DNA of 23,182 nucleotides, from positions 1 to 23,182 of the IMG/VR virus record IMGVR_UViG_3300047172_000033; one strand, written 5' to 3'. Below are positions 1-7,998 of this stretch, piece after piece. The notes beneath the pieces were generated by a model. That model saw only the letters and a list, made by a program, of their open reading frames with translations, did no database searches and was not told the origin of the DNA. The stretch's first letter is position 1, and each line of letters begins with the position of its first letter. A program made the translations under genes and the position numbers. Source of the stretch: a virus.

Positions 1-25
1 CGGCGAAGTCGTCCACCGTACGCAT
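1..25 (-). CDS. Start of a probable IS21-type transposase (IstA-like), partial
   Basis: Only the first eight codons lie in the window (MRTVDDFA, ATG at 25..23), and the gene runs off the left edge. A purine-rich Shine-Dalgarno (AGGGGGGAAAG) sits directly upstream of the ATG, which supports a real start. The sequence resembles the beginning of IstA-type transposases, which often open with Met-x-Thr-Val-Asp/Glu, and it lies just inside tandem repeats of the kind found at IS21 ends. Eight residues cannot identify a protein, so the name rests mostly on the neighbouring repeats. It could also be any other small leftward gene. Confidence 0.35.
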
Positions 26-130
26 CTTTCCCCCCTGCGACCGGCGTTGGTGCCGAACGCAGAGGCTGTGCTACGGTGGTCCAGAATTCGATGCCGAGGG
101 TGGTCCAGAATTGCGCGCCGATTACCAGCA
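26..130. mobile_element. Probable IS21-family terminal region with tandem end repeats
   Basis: Two copies of a 23-base unit lie at 75-97 and 99-121. They share GGTGGTCCAGAATT exactly and end in GCCGA; I count 19 of 23 matching positions. Multiple short direct repeats with a GGTCCAG core at each terminus are a known property of IS21-family elements, where the transposase binds. The outer tip would lie near 121-130, and the transposase start at position 25 points inward. The other end of the element is outside the window, so neither target duplication nor element length can be checked. Just outside is a short tandem CCCCTGA at 131-137 and 138-144. Confidence 0.45.
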
Positions 131-156
131 CCCCTGACCCCTGACTGGAGATACCC

Positions 157-291
157 GTGGTCTACATCACCCGAGTCCAGATCGGCGGCATGATCGAGCA
201 CTACCGCTACGCGAGCAGGGCCGCGCAGATGCGCGACCTCAAACGAAGGGGAATGGTCACCGCTTGGAGTTCGCGCCAAGGTCGGCGATGA
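157..291 (+). CDS. Small hypothetical protein on the plus strand (44 aa)
   Basis: This is a GTG-started ORF of 44 residues preceded by a well-placed GGAG six bases upstream. It begins VVYITRVQIGGMIEHYRYAS and ends in a basic tail. Its codons are strongly biased to G or C at the third position, as in the real genes of this window. It is convergent with the lipoprotein gene and overlaps its last 35 bases. It is the only well-supported plus-strand reading frame in the left part, lying between the IS end and the phage genes. I do not recognise a family. It could be a small host or phage regulator, or chance. Confidence 0.35.
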   Translation: MVYITRVQIGGMIEHYRYASRAAQMRDLKRRGMVTAWSSRQGRR

Positions 292-1516
292 TCTTGAGCA
301 CGTCCTCAGCGATCACGATCGCCCCCGCCTTCGCCTTGAGGTCCGTGAGCAGCTGCAGCACGTCCGCGATCACGGCCGGATTCACTCCGGACGCCTTCAG
401 ATCGTCGGCAACGCTAACCGCCGGGCCCGTCGTCACCGCCGTGAGAGTGCCGTTCGTGTACGTGTAGGTGATCGACCCGGTGAACCCCGGGCCGACCGGA
501 GTCGGCGTGGGTGTCGGAGTAGGGGTAGGGGTCGGCGTCGGGGTTGGCGTTGGTGTGGGGGTGGGCGAAGGAGTCGGCCCGGGGTTGGGTTGCGGCTTGC
601 CGTTCACCGTCGCCGTCGGGTTGCGGAGCCACGCTTCCGCGACGGTGGACATGATCCACGCGTGATCGACGAACCCGATCGACGACCAGGTGAACAACAA
701 GTAACCGGTCTGCGTCGGTTGGAGCGCGGCCGGGAGCGGGACGTTGAGCGCGGCGAACAGCGCCTGAGCGGTGCCGTATCCGGCGAGCGACACACAGTGA
801 TCTTCGTTGCCGAACTGTTGCGGCGTGCCGCCCGTCGCGTACCACCCCTGTTGATTCCCGGCCGTCTGGGGGAGCGCCGTCGAGTCGATCCCGATCTTCA
901 CGGGCGCGATCGCGAGCGCCGCCTGTAGGGTCGGCTCGTCGCCGAAGTTGACGCTCGTGTATCCGCCGATGCCGTAGGTGTTGCCGTTCTGGCTGAAGCC
1001 CGATTTGGCCATCGCGTCCATCACGTCCGTCAGGGTCGCGCCGTCGAGAAAGCCCCCCGCGCCGGCCCACGTTCGGACGGTGGCGTCCTGGATGAACACG
1101 CCCGCGGCGTCCTGGTTGAACGCCTCCTCGGCGGTCACGCAATCGCCGTCCTGGTCGTTGAGCCACATGCTCAACTGCTTGGGGACGTAAGCGACCGTCG
1201 CGGGGATCGCCTTGCCCGGTGCAGGCACGAACGGCTTCGCGGCGAAGATCTTGTGTTTGGGGGTCGGCTTGGCCCCCTTCTTGAACGTCTTCTTGACGAC
1301 CGGCTCACCGGCGCGGACCGGCACCGGCGAATCCGAGATCGTCAGCGGATCGCACTTCGGCCCCTGCGCGATTCGATCCGGCGCCGGGGCCGGCTTTTGC
1401 AGCCGCGGCAGGGCGGGCGTAGTTGGCACGGCGGGGGCGGCGGCCCGGGGCGCGGCGCACAGGGCGCACCCGGCGAGCGCGAGCGTGAGGACCGGGAGCA
1501 ACAGGCGGCGGATCAT
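257..1516 (-). CDS. Papain-like lipoprotein with Pro-Thr stalk
   Basis: Residues 1-17 are a lipoprotein signal (basic start, hydrophobic core, lipobox Leu14-Ala-Gly-Cys17), so the mature protein should be membrane-anchored outside the cytoplasm. After a proline/alanine-rich spacer, residues ~115-300 carry landmarks of a papain-type cysteine peptidase: DQDGDCVTAEEAF (Cys126), EDHCVSLAGYG (His240) and a late FTWSS segment (~275-279) where papains have NSWG, with the usual Asn not conserved. Residues 313-340 are an almost pure Pro-Thr repeat, a flexible stalk leading to an unrecognised helical C-terminal domain (~345-419). The ATG overlaps the stop of the upstream TM mini-gene (ATGA). It could be a lysis endopeptidase, an exclusion factor or a surface protein; the peptidase fold is an inference from motif spacing. 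Confidence 0.6.
   Translation of the reverse strand: MIRRLLLPVLTLALAGCALCAAPRAAAPAVPTTPALPRLQKPAPAPDRIAQGPKCDPLTISDSPVPVRAGEPVVKKTFKKGAKPTPKHKIFAAKPFVPAPGKAIPATVAYVPKQLSMWLNDQDGDCVTAEEAFNQDAAGVFIQDATVRTWAGAGGFLDGATLTDVMDAMAKSGFSQNGNTYGIGGYTSVNFGDEPTLQAALAIAPVKIGIDSTALPQTAGNQQGWYATGGTPQQFGNEDHCVSLAGYGTAQALFAALNVPLPAALQPTQTGYLLFTWSSIGFVDHAWIMSTVAEAWLRNPTATVNGKPQPNPGPTPSPTPTPTPTPTPTPTPTPTPTPTPVGPGFTGSITYTYTNGTLTAVTTGPAVSVADDLKASGVNPAVIADVLQLLTDLKAKAGAIVIAEDVLKIIADLGANSKR
497..580 (-). repeat. Degenerate hexamer repeat encoding a Pro-Thr stalk
   Basis: About 13 alternating Pro-Thr pairs are encoded (residues 313-340 of the lipoprotein) by hexamers that differ mainly at third codon positions. The drift at synonymous positions means the protein repeat, rather than the DNA repeat, has been kept. 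A length-variable linker of this type commonly separates an anchored domain from a distal one. Confidence 0.85.
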
Positions 1517-1644
1517 TGGTCACCAGGGAACGGGGTTGGGGCGAACGGGCCGATCGACTTGATTTTCCAGACCAGAACCATGACCAGGTCCAGAACGACC
1601 GCGAACGTAAACGCGAGGACGAAGAGTTTGGCGAACAGGTTCAT
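1513..1644 (-). CDS. Single-TM mini-protein, holin-like candidate (43 aa)
   Basis: A 43-residue protein beginning MNLFAKLFVLAFTF has one strong hydrophobic helix at about residues 5-28, followed by a short basic turn (WKIK) and a proline-rich tail. Both ends overlap neighbours by four bases in the ATGA arrangement: its start with the stop of the TM/coiled-coil gene, and its stop with the start of the lipoprotein gene. The three are therefore almost certainly co-translated. Size, single helix and position between a spanin-like protein and a secreted peptidase-like protein suggest a holin or other lysis accessory. The sequence alone does not show pore formation. Confidence 0.6.
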   Translation of the reverse strand: MNLFAKLFVLAFTFAVVLDLVMVLVWKIKSIGPFAPTPFPGDQ

Positions 1645-1970
1645 AAGTGCGTGAGGGGTTTGGTGTTGGCCGCCCGCTGCGCCTCCTCCAGCGCGCTCAG
1701 GCGGAGTTCGGTCGTCTGGTGCTTCTCCTGGCAGTCGTCGAGCTTCGCCGCCGTCTCCGCGTGCGACTCCTCGCACGCCTGCGACCGCCGCTCGGCCTCG
1801 GTCGCCCGCGCTTCGAGGGTGGCGGCCTTCTGTTCGAGCAGCGCGGTCTTCACGCCCGCGCGCGTCTGGGCGATCTTGACGGCGGCCGCCGACACCGCGG
1901 CGACCGCGGTGCCGACCATCGAGACGGCCGCGAAGGCGACCGCCACCCAGGTCAGGCTGTTGCTTTCCAT
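1641..1970 (-). CDS. N-terminal TM plus coiled-coil protein, inner-membrane spanin-like
   Basis: The 109-residue product starts MESNSLTWVAVAF. I chose this ATG because GAGG lies about seven bases upstream. Residues ~7-35 form a membrane helix, and residues ~40-100 are rich in Ala, Glu, Gln, Arg and Leu with heptad-like spacing, predicting a long coiled coil, interrupted by Cys residues in QACEES and DDCQEK. This is the layout of Rz-type inner-membrane spanins, and the downstream genes encode a TM mini-protein and a lipoprotein, which would suit a lysis cassette. Alternatives are a generic membrane-anchored coiled-coil protein or a mislocated tail accessory. It opens the cassette after a 154-base gap. 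Confidence 0.55.
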   Translation of the reverse strand: MESNSLTWVAVAFAAVSMVGTAVAAVSAAAVKIAQTRAGVKTALLEQKAATLEARATEAERRSQACEESHAETAAKLDDCQEKHQTTELRLSALEEAQRAANTKPLTHL

Positions 1971-2124
1971 CGGATACCTCAAGGTAGTGACTATAGCCTA
2001 CAACACAAAGATCGGTTTTGCCTATTGAAGATTCCGCGAAGAATCAGCCGTCCGGGGGTTTCGCACGGTTGATACCTCGATGCCGTGATTGCGGGTGCGT
2101 CGAGATACTTGACCGTCGCAACCG
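1971..2124 (-). promoter_or_regulatory. Intergenic gap, possible promoter region of the membrane cassette
   Basis: This is one of the few real gaps between minus-strand genes. Its left half (about 1985-2045) is clearly more AT-rich than its surroundings. Read on the minus strand it contains TATAGT (1990-1995), a reasonable -10 hexamer, but I find no convincing -35 at the right distance. The octamer GATACCTC occurs twice (1973-1980 and 2071-2078, plus-strand reading), the first copy lying in the leader of the spanin-like gene. I see no obvious terminator hairpin. The position suits a separate promoter for the membrane cassette, which is an inference. Confidence 0.3.
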
Positions 2125-3852
2125 TCACGGCGCGAGTTCCCACAACCCGGCCGCGTTCACCCGCACGTTCACTCCCCCCGTCGTTCCGCCGACCGCCAGC
2201 GTCCCGGCCGGGATCGTCACGGGCGCCGCCCAGGTGTTCCACTTCGGATCGGCCGGCAGCACCCACGTGACACCCCGCGGGCCGGTGTTGAGGAGGGTCG
2301 TCGTGAACCCCGCACCGCGACCCGCCGCGCTCAACGTGACCGGCATTCCGCCGGCTACCGGCTTGGCTTGCCCGTTGAGGCGAGAGATGCCGTTGGTCGG
2401 GTAGACCGTCAGAGCCGTGTCCGTCGCGCTCGCGTCCAGCTTCACCCCGGGCACCGCCACGCCCTGCCACACCGTCCCGCTGACGACGGGTGCGGCCACC
2501 GACGCCAGCCCGATCGACACGTCGCACGCGCCCGGCGCGACGACGGAACCGGTGACCGTCGAGCCCGCCAGTGACGCGAAGGAACCCGACAGTACCGCCG
2601 CCCCGCTCTTGCTGACGGTACAGTTGCGCACGGTCAACCCGGTCCAGCCTTGCCCCTGCCCGCAGATGCCGCCCAGCCCGTTGAACGTGCAGGTGTCGAA
2701 CAGGGAATCGGTACACCACCCGCCCGACATGATGCACGCCTGTGCCGTCGTGTTGAACGTCGCCTTCGTGAACGTCACGTTCTGGACCCGAGTTGTCAGC
2801 GACAGTCCGCGATCGCCGGTCAGGGTCGTATTGCTCACGGTCAGGAACGATTTCGTAACCGTGTTGTTCTGCACCCACGCGACCGCATTGGACCGCGCGC
2901 CGATGGTGCTGTTGCTGATCGTCAGGGAGTGTTGATCGACAACGGCCTGATTCTCGCACCCCTGAAAGACATTCGGCCCGATGGTGCTGTTGCTGATCGT
3001 GACCGCCGCGGAGCACGACACCGCGTCGGCGTTGGACTGGTCGAGGGTGCAGGTGTCGAGCGCGATCGTCGCGCCGGCCGGCAAGCTGGCGTAGCAGATT
3101 TCGCCTCGCCAGTTCTTCGCCGTACAACCCTTGATGACCACCGCGCCGAACGGCTTCCCGCCGCCGAACAGCCAACACTTGTGCGTCATGTCCCAGCCGT
3201 CGCCCGTCGCCGGGATTCCGCCCACGGTGTAGTTGCCGGTAGCGGGCGCGCCGCCGTCGAACGTCAGCCCCTGAAACGTCAGCGTGCCCGTCAACCCGCC
3301 GGTACACGAGAACATCCCGAACCGCGCGATCTTGAAGTAGCTCTGCCCGGTCGTCGTCCAGGTCGTCGCCGGGTCGGCCAACCCCGGCATGTAGCCGCGG
3401 ATCGTCGCCGCGCCGTCACTGCTCCAGGTCGCCGCGCCGCCGATGGTGAAGATCGGCCGATATGGCGGCGCAGTCGTTGCCGGTGCCGGGTCCGTCGGTT
3501 GCGGGCAGACGGCATACGTCCCGGCCGGGAAGTAGATCGTCCCGGCGCACGCCTCCGCTGCCGCCTGCGCCCGCCGGATGGCAACCGTCGAGTCGGCCAC
3601 CCCTTTCGGGTCCGCGCCGTAGTGCGTCACGTCGAAGACGGTCGGCCGGAAGTCGGAGACGCACTTCGCCGCCGCGGACTGGACGGCCGGCGCGCTCGTG
3701 CCCTTGAGAGCCGCCACCAGCGCGGATACGTCATTCTGAAGGGCCGGGCTCAGTGCCGACACGTCCACGCTGACCGGCGATTGCGCCACGACGGGCGCGC
3801 CGAGGGATACCAGTGCCAGAGCCGCCAGTGCGAATCGCGCAACGAACCGCAT
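2125..3852 (-). CDS. Secreted right-handed beta-helix (pectate-lyase-3-like) protein, tailspike-like
   Basis: The ATG at 3852 has GGAGG six bases upstream and opens a Sec signal peptide (residues 1-24: MRF, hydrophobic core, cleavage near VVAQ-SP). Residues 72-113 contain the pectate-lyase-3 entry motif: VFDVTHYGADPKGVADST, an AIRRAQAA helix, then TIYFPAGTY. Residues ~150-480 are a run of beta-solenoid rungs with recurring SNSTIG, SNTTLTG and TLDTCTL motifs. Such folds occur in phage tailspikes and secreted polysaccharide lyases. A signal peptide is unusual for a virion part, since virion proteins assemble in the cytoplasm, so this could be a secreted depolymerase or a cell-surface protein carried by the prophage. 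I cannot place catalytic residues with confidence. Confidence 0.75.
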   Translation of the reverse strand: MRFVARFALAALALVSLGAPVVAQSPVSVDVSALSPALQNDVSALVAALKGTSAPAVQSAAAKCVSDFRPTVFDVTHYGADPKGVADSTVAIRRAQAAAEACAGTIYFPAGTYAVCPQPTDPAPATTAPPYRPIFTIGGAATWSSDGAATIRGYMPGLADPATTWTTTGQSYFKIARFGMFSCTGGLTGTLTFQGLTFDGGAPATGNYTVGGIPATGDGWDMTHKCWLFGGGKPFGAVVIKGCTAKNWRGEICYASLPAGATIALDTCTLDQSNADAVSCSAAVTISNSTIGPNVFQGCENQAVVDQHSLTISNSTIGARSNAVAWVQNNTVTKSFLTVSNTTLTGDRGLSLTTRVQNVTFTKATFNTTAQACIMSGGWCTDSLFDTCTFNGLGGICGQGQGWTGLTVRNCTVSKSGAAVLSGSFASLAGSTVTGSVVAPGACDVSIGLASVAAPVVSGTVWQGVAVPGVKLDASATDTALTVYPTNGISRLNGQAKPVAGGMPVTLSAAGRGAGFTTTLLNTGPRGVTWVLPADPKWNTWAAPVTIPAGTLAVGGTTGGVNVRVNAAGLWELAP

Positions 3853-3927
3853 ACAGAGCCTCCACGGGCGAACGAATCGGGATCGAGTGTCTTGGATCGC
3901 CTGCACGTCCGCGATGGTGGTCGCGGC

Positions 3928-4107
3928 TTGGATTTGCCCCTCGAGGCGGCGCTCTTGGTGCGCGACGCCCAGCTCACCTTCTTCCAGGCCAAGCAGCTCA
4001 AGCTCGGGCGGTACAAGCGGTTCACCATCGGCTCCAAGTACCGGCAGCCGGAACCGGTGTGCGACGCCGGGTGTGCGGCTGCGGCGCGTGTCAGTTGGCG
4101 ACCGTAA
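3928..4107 (+). pseudogene. Coding-like plus-strand remnant (59 aa, no clear start)
   Basis: From a TTG at 3928 this frame reads LDLPLEAALLVRDAQLTFF, continues through LKLGRYKRFTIGSKYR, and stops at 4105-4107. From about 3934 to 4060 nearly every codon ends in G or C (for example CTC AAG CTC GGG CGG TAC AAG), which is the signature of coding DNA in this genome and is weaker in the minus-strand frames of the same interval. No Shine-Dalgarno is visible and the frame begins in the leader of the spike gene. I do not recognise the family. It may be the end of a gene truncated by recombination, or a coincidence of composition. Confidence 0.25.
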
Positions 4108-4195
4108 CCGATGCTGAACTCGGCGGGCAGCTCGTGGAGGCCGGGACGGCCTTAGCTTCGTCCACGGTCAGCCCGAACGTGTAGGTCGGTTGCAC
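4091..4195 (-). pseudogene. Small phage ORF, probably frameshifted (34 aa as read)
   Basis: A GTG at 4195 follows AGGAG at good spacing, 16 bases after the stop of the upstream gene. It opens QPTYTFGLTVDEAKAV, then turns into Pro/Ser-rich residues and stops. Reading one base back after the GCC at about 4143 gives LHELPAEFSIGYGRQLTRAA instead. From memory, short phage proteins of the form TFxLTxDEAxxVLxxLxELP are common downstream of tail genes, so the composite fits better than the literal reading. A one-base deletion, or a sequencing error, is the simplest explanation. The literal peptide may still be expressed. Confidence 0.4.
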
Positions 4196-4211
4196 GCGCG
4201 CTCCTCTCGGC

Positions 4212-4799
4212 TCACGAGGTCGGGGACGTTTCGGCCTTGGCCGCGCTCTCGAGCGCGGCGAGCACCTGGGCGTAGGTGAACGGCTGGAGGCTCGACCAGT
4301 TGCCGCTCTTGCCGGCCGCGATGATGGCGTTGAAGCCCTGCGTCACGCTGGCCCGGACGTACGCCCGCAGCGCCTGCGCCGCCGGGTTGGCGGACGTCAG
4401 CAGCCACGCGATCGCCGCCGCGGCCGTCAGGTTGCACTGGGCCTGCGCCGCCTGGGCGGCGGTGAGGGCCGCGGCGGCCGCGGCGACGGCCGCGTTGGTC
4501 GGCACGGCCGTGCCCTTCGCCGCGTTCCAGGTGGCGATCTGGGGGCCGGTCGGGGTTGCGGTCACCGTCCAGTCGGTCCACGGCGTGTAGGCCGGGTAGG
4601 TGAGCACCAGCGCGGACACGAAGCCGGTCGGGTCGGGGACCGCCTGCGGCAACCCCGTCGCCGGGTTCACCGACTGAACGCTTCCGGCCCCGCCCCCCCA
4701 CGGGGCGACGGTCGCGCCGGGATACAGGGCCGCCAGGTTGGGCAGCTGCCAGTCGTCGTGTGTGGCGATCACGTTGCCGTTGGCGATGATTAGTTGCAT
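4212..4799 (-). CDS. Hypothetical tail-fiber-associated protein (195 aa)
   Basis: The start MQLIIANGNVIATHDDWQ is preceded by AAGGAAG at suitable spacing and lies 13 bases after the fiber stop. Residues 1-80 look globular, with NGNVIATH and a YPAYTPWTDWTVT stretch. Residues ~95-195 are very alanine-rich and helical (AAVAAAAAALTAAQAAQAQ) and end in a Thr/Ser tail. I do not recognise a family. The position directly behind a long fiber gene is where fiber chaperones or tip accessories are often found, but nothing in the sequence identifies it as one. Confidence 0.6.
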   Translation of the reverse strand: MQLIIANGNVIATHDDWQLPNLAALYPGATVAPWGGGAGSVQSVNPATGLPQAVPDPTGFVSALVLTYPAYTPWTDWTVTATPTGPQIATWNAAKGTAVPTNAAVAAAAAALTAAQAAQAQCNLTAAAAIAWLLTSANPAAQALRAYVRASVTQGFNAIIAAGKSGNWSSLQPFTYAQVLAALESAAKAETSPTS

Positions 4800-4812
4800 G
4801 CCGCTTCCTTCC

Positions 4813-7800
4813 TCACGACATCGAGGCGCCGCTGTTGCCGGTCGAACCCGCCGCCGGGCTAGCGTTCGTCGTGCATGACGTGTACGTGGTGCCGACCTGT
4901 AACGCCTGCGTGCCGTCCTGCGCGTAGACGCCGTAGGTGCAACTGGTGACGGACGCGTTGCGGAAGTAGACGTTGCTCACGGCCGCGCCGAACACGCCGT
5001 ATGTGAACGTGGAGATCGACACGCTTCCGCCGAACACGTACAGCCGGCCGTTGTTGACCTGCACCCCGACGTTGGCGCCCGCGTACCCCGTCAGCGAAGT
5101 GCCGTTGGTGAGGTACAGGCTGCCGCTGCTGGACGCCTGTGTGGCGTTGTAGCAGCCGGTGACCGCCACGCCGCTCAGTGCGACGAGGGTGTTGCTGACG
5201 GCGACGCCGGTCGTTGTCCCGCTGCTCGGGCCCGACACCCCGAGCGAACTGAGCAGAACCAGGCCGCCCGGTTGGGAGCAGGAAATGCCCCCGGTCGTGA
5301 AGCTGAGGACGCTGGAGGCGCTGCCCTGGCCCAGCAGCTGGAACGTGCCGCCCGACGCCGCGAGGGTCAGCGTCGTGGTGGTCATCGCGTAGGTGGTGGA
5401 CGCCTTCAGCGAAACCGTCAGGGTCGCGCCCGAGCCGATCACCGCCGTGTTGCAGAACGCCAGGGCCGCGACGAGGCCGGCGGCGGTTGCCGCGAACCTG
5501 GTCCCGTCGGCGGCGACGGTCGTGCTCGTGACGCACTGGACCATCTGCCAGTACGTGCCGGTGTCCGTCGTCGGGTTGTGATTGAGATTCGATCCCGAAT
5601 AGATCGACTGGTACAGGTTGCTGTCCGACCCGGTGACGAGACTGTACTGGGTGTACCCGACGGCCGAGGACCAGGGCGTCAGCGCGTACCCGGTCGCCGC
5701 CGCCGCCCACTGAGGGAGCGCCCCCGGCCCCTGCGAGGTCAGCACCTGCCCGCTCGTGCCGACGCCGCTCACCTGCTGGAGCGCGCCCGTCGAGGTCGTC
5801 CCGCCGCAGAGCACGGCGTAGGTGGTGAGGGTGCTCAGGCCGGTGCCACCGCCGCCGGCCCCGAGCGTCCCGCTCAGGTTCGCCGCCGTGTACCCGGTGC
5901 AGTTCGTCAGCGTCCCGCCGGCCGGCGTCCCGAGCGCGATGCTCGCGCCGAACGACGTGAGCGAGGACGACGTGACGCCGGTCGCCAGCGCAGTGCCGGT
6001 GAGCGTCCCGGCCGCCGCGGGCACGGTGATGTTCGCGGTGCCGTTGAAGCTCGTACCGTTGATCGTGCGCGCGGTCTGGAGCTGTGTGGCCGTCGCCGCG
6101 TTGCCGGTGAACGCGCCGGCCGCGGTGATCTGGCTGACGGTCGAGCCGTTGATCTGGAACTCGACGATGTCCGCGGTCGCGCCGGTGGGGGCGTTGAGCA
6201 CCAGCGGCACCACGGAGCCGGAGGCGGTCTGGATCGTCTGCGCCGCCGACCAGGTGTTCGCGCCGCTGAGCAGCGGGATCGTGCCGCCGCTGGTCCCGGT
6301 GTTGACCGTAGCCGCGGTGCCGAGGCCCGTCACGCCGGTCGCCGGCAGCCCGGTGCAGTTGGTCAGCGTGCCCGACGCCGGGGTGCCGAGCACCGGGGCC
6401 GTGAGCGTGGGCGCCGTGAGCGTCTTGTTGGTGAGCGTCTGGGCCGTGGTCAGGGTCGCGGCGTCGGTGATTCCGTAGCCGCTCACCGTCGTCGGCTGGC
6501 CGGTGAGCCCGATCCACGGGACCGCCGTCAGCCCCGACCCGGAGCCGCTGAACGAGGTCGCGGTGAGGTTGCCGCCGTAGTCGATCTTGGCGAGCGTGGT
6601 GCCGCCGCTGGTCGTGGCGTCGAACAGGTCGGCCGTCTGCGAGGTCGCGCCCTTGACGGTCAGCGGGGTGTTGGTCGCGGCGGAGGCGTTGACCGTCTGC
6701 CCGGCGGTGAACGTGTTCGCGCCGAGGGTGGCGTAGGAGCCGCCCGACCCCAGCGCCACACAGACGCCGCCGGCGAACGTGTCCCCGCCGCCGCCCGTCC
6801 CGCTGACGCCGAACACCGGCGCGGCGGTGCCGGCGCAGAACCCGAACCCGTTGGCGACGATCGGCACCCCGGCGTTGCTCCGGAGGGTCGAGCCGTTGAG
6901 GTAGTACCAGCTCGTCGCCAGGTGGGTCGGCGCGGTGTACGAGTAGTACGACGGGATCAGGTTGAGTTCGCCGGTGACCGTGATCGTGTTGAGGTTGTTC
7001 GTCGCGCTGTACGCGTGCCCCGGGGTGTAGTTGACCGCGTCCCCGCGCATGGCGAGGCTCATCTGGCCGCCGCTCTCCGCGGTGGTGAAGGCCGCGCCCT
7101 GGAGCGTCTTGGCGCCGGCCAGCGTCTGGCTGCCGGTGGTGATCACCCCCTGCGCGCTGGTCGAGGCCGACACCAGGTCCACTTGCACCGTGCCGGCGGT
7201 CGGCTGCGACAGCGAGAATCCGTCCGCCGAGACGAAGTTCAGGGTCCCCGTGTTCGTGTAGTTGGTCCCGATCGTCTGGTCGTGAACGGTGATCACACCG
7301 CTCGGGGTTCCCCACTTCACGCCGAGCGCCTGGGTGCTGTCCGCCTCAAGGAACGTCCCATTGGTTCCGACGGGGATCCGCGCGTCGGAGGAGCCGAAGC
7401 CCCAGATGTCCCCCTTGGTCGTCAGCGGCGACGTGATCCCGCCGCCGCCGCCCATGTCCCCCTGCAACAGCACCAGGGCCGTCACTGTGCCCGTGGTGCC
7501 GCTCTGCCACACGATCTTGGCCGGGCCGCCGTCGGTCGCGCTCTTGAGTCCGGCCGTGCCGACCGTGGAGTCCGGGACGGCGTAGCCGTCGCCCATCGTG
7601 TTGATCGTGAGCCGGACCGGAACCAGGCCGAGGACCACGGCCCGGACGGTTGCGCCCGGCGCGGCCGGCTCGATCGTGATCGCGAACGGGTTCAGGTAGC
7701 TCGTCGGCGCGGTGCCGGTGAAGGTCGGCGTCTCGCGGGCGAGCTGCGGCTCGACGCGCGGGTCGATGCCGGGAGTGCCGAGCGCGAGTACCGAGAACGG

Positions 7801-7998
7801 GGCCAGGGCGGTGCCGGTGGAGTTGGTGACGAGGGTCGTACACGAGGGGGTCCACGCGACCCCCTCGCGGTACACCGGCGCGTCCTGGCCCTGGGGCGGC
7901 GTGAGCGCGTCGCGGCCGCCCTGGATGAGCGCGGTCCACGTCTCCCGACTGTTCGGGAGCGCGTCACCAAACCCGATGCTCGCGAGCGGTGGGGGCAT
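4813..7998 (-). CDS. Large tail fiber protein (1061 aa)
   Basis: I place the start at ATG 7998 ([12 protein letters not shown]), which overlaps the stop of the tip protein as ATGA; the frame is open further upstream but that part is only the shadow of the previous gene. Residues ~190-240 carry the fiber motif [12 protein letters not shown]...[11 protein letters not shown]. The central part has fiber-type repeats: [19 protein letters not shown], and [13 protein letters not shown] twice. The last ~250 residues look like a beta-solenoid ([31 protein letters not shown]). Gly, Thr and Ser dominate throughout. The role is receptor contact at the tail tip. Which surface it binds cannot be read from the sequence. 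Confidence 0.85.
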   Translation of the reverse strand: MPPPLASIGFGDALPNSRETWTALIQGGRDALTPPQGQDAPVYREGVAWTPSCTTLVTNSTGTALAPFSVLALGTPGIDPRVEPQLARETPTFTGTAPTSYLNPFAITIEPAAPGATVRAVVLGLVPVRLTINTMGDGYAVPDSTVGTAGLKSATDGGPAKIVWQSGTTGTVTALVLLQGDMGGGGGITSPLTTKGDIWGFGSSDARIPVGTNGTFLEADSTQALGVKWGTPSGVITVHDQTIGTNYTNTGTLNFVSADGFSLSQPTAGTVQVDLVSASTSAQGVITTGSQTLAGAKTLQGAAFTTAESGGQMSLAMRGDAVNYTPGHAYSATNNLNTITVTGELNLIPSYYSYTAPTHLATSWYYLNGSTLRSNAGVPIVANGFGFCAGTAAPVFGVSGTGGGGDTFAGGVCVALGSGGSYATLGANTFTAGQTVNASAATNTPLTVKGATSQTADLFDATTSGGTTLAKIDYGGNLTATSFSGSGSGLTAVPWIGLTGQPTTVSGYGITDAATLTTAQTLTNKTLTAPTLTAPVLGTPASGTLTNCTGLPATGVTGLGTAATVNTGTSGGTIPLLSGANTWSAAQTIQTASGSVVPLVLNAPTGATADIVEFQINGSTVSQITAAGAFTGNAATATQLQTARTINGTSFNGTANITVPAAAGTLTGTALATGVTSSSLTSFGASIALGTPAGGTLTNCTGYTAANLSGTLGAGGGGTGLSTLTTYAVLCGGTTSTGALQQVSGVGTSGQVLTSQGPGALPQWAAAATGYALTPWSSAVGYTQYSLVTGSDSNLYQSIYSGSNLNHNPTTDTGTYWQMVQCVTSTTVAADGTRFAATAAGLVAALAFCNTAVIGSGATLTVSLKASTTYAMTTTTLTLAASGGTFQLLGQGSASSVLSFTTGGISCSQPGGLVLLSSLGVSGPSSGTTTGVAVSNTLVALSGVAVTGCYNATQASSSGSLYLTNGTSLTGYAGANVGVQVNNGRLYVFGGSVSISTFTYGVFGAAVSNVYFRNASVTSCTYGVYAQDGTQALQVGTTYTSCTTNASPAAGSTGNSGASMS

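Larger units (their letters stand above)
3853..4211. other. Disturbed interval between spike and upstream hypothetical gene
   Basis: No complete gene of normal length fits here. On the minus strand there is a 34-residue reading frame (4091-4195) with a good Shine-Dalgarno. On the plus strand a frame ending at 4107 has almost only G or C at third positions for about 45 codons, but no good start. The two overlap at 4091-4107. The rest (3853-3927) is the leader of the beta-helix gene. The interval looks like the remains of an insertion or deletion event. Confidence 0.45.

Noticed and set aside
497-580. Possible CRISPR or iteron array
   Set aside because: The units are six bases long, contiguous and in frame with Pro-Thr codons; it is a protein linker, not a spacer array or origin.
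1107-1160. EF-hand calcium loop at DQDGDCVTAEEAF in the lipoprotein
   Set aside because: The acidic residues and the hydrophobic position do not fall in the canonical loop register; the Cys in a papain-like context fits better.
4859-7315. Second minus-strand frame (818 codons) within the fiber gene
   Set aside because: Arg/His-rich alternate-frame text without motifs, created by high GC content.
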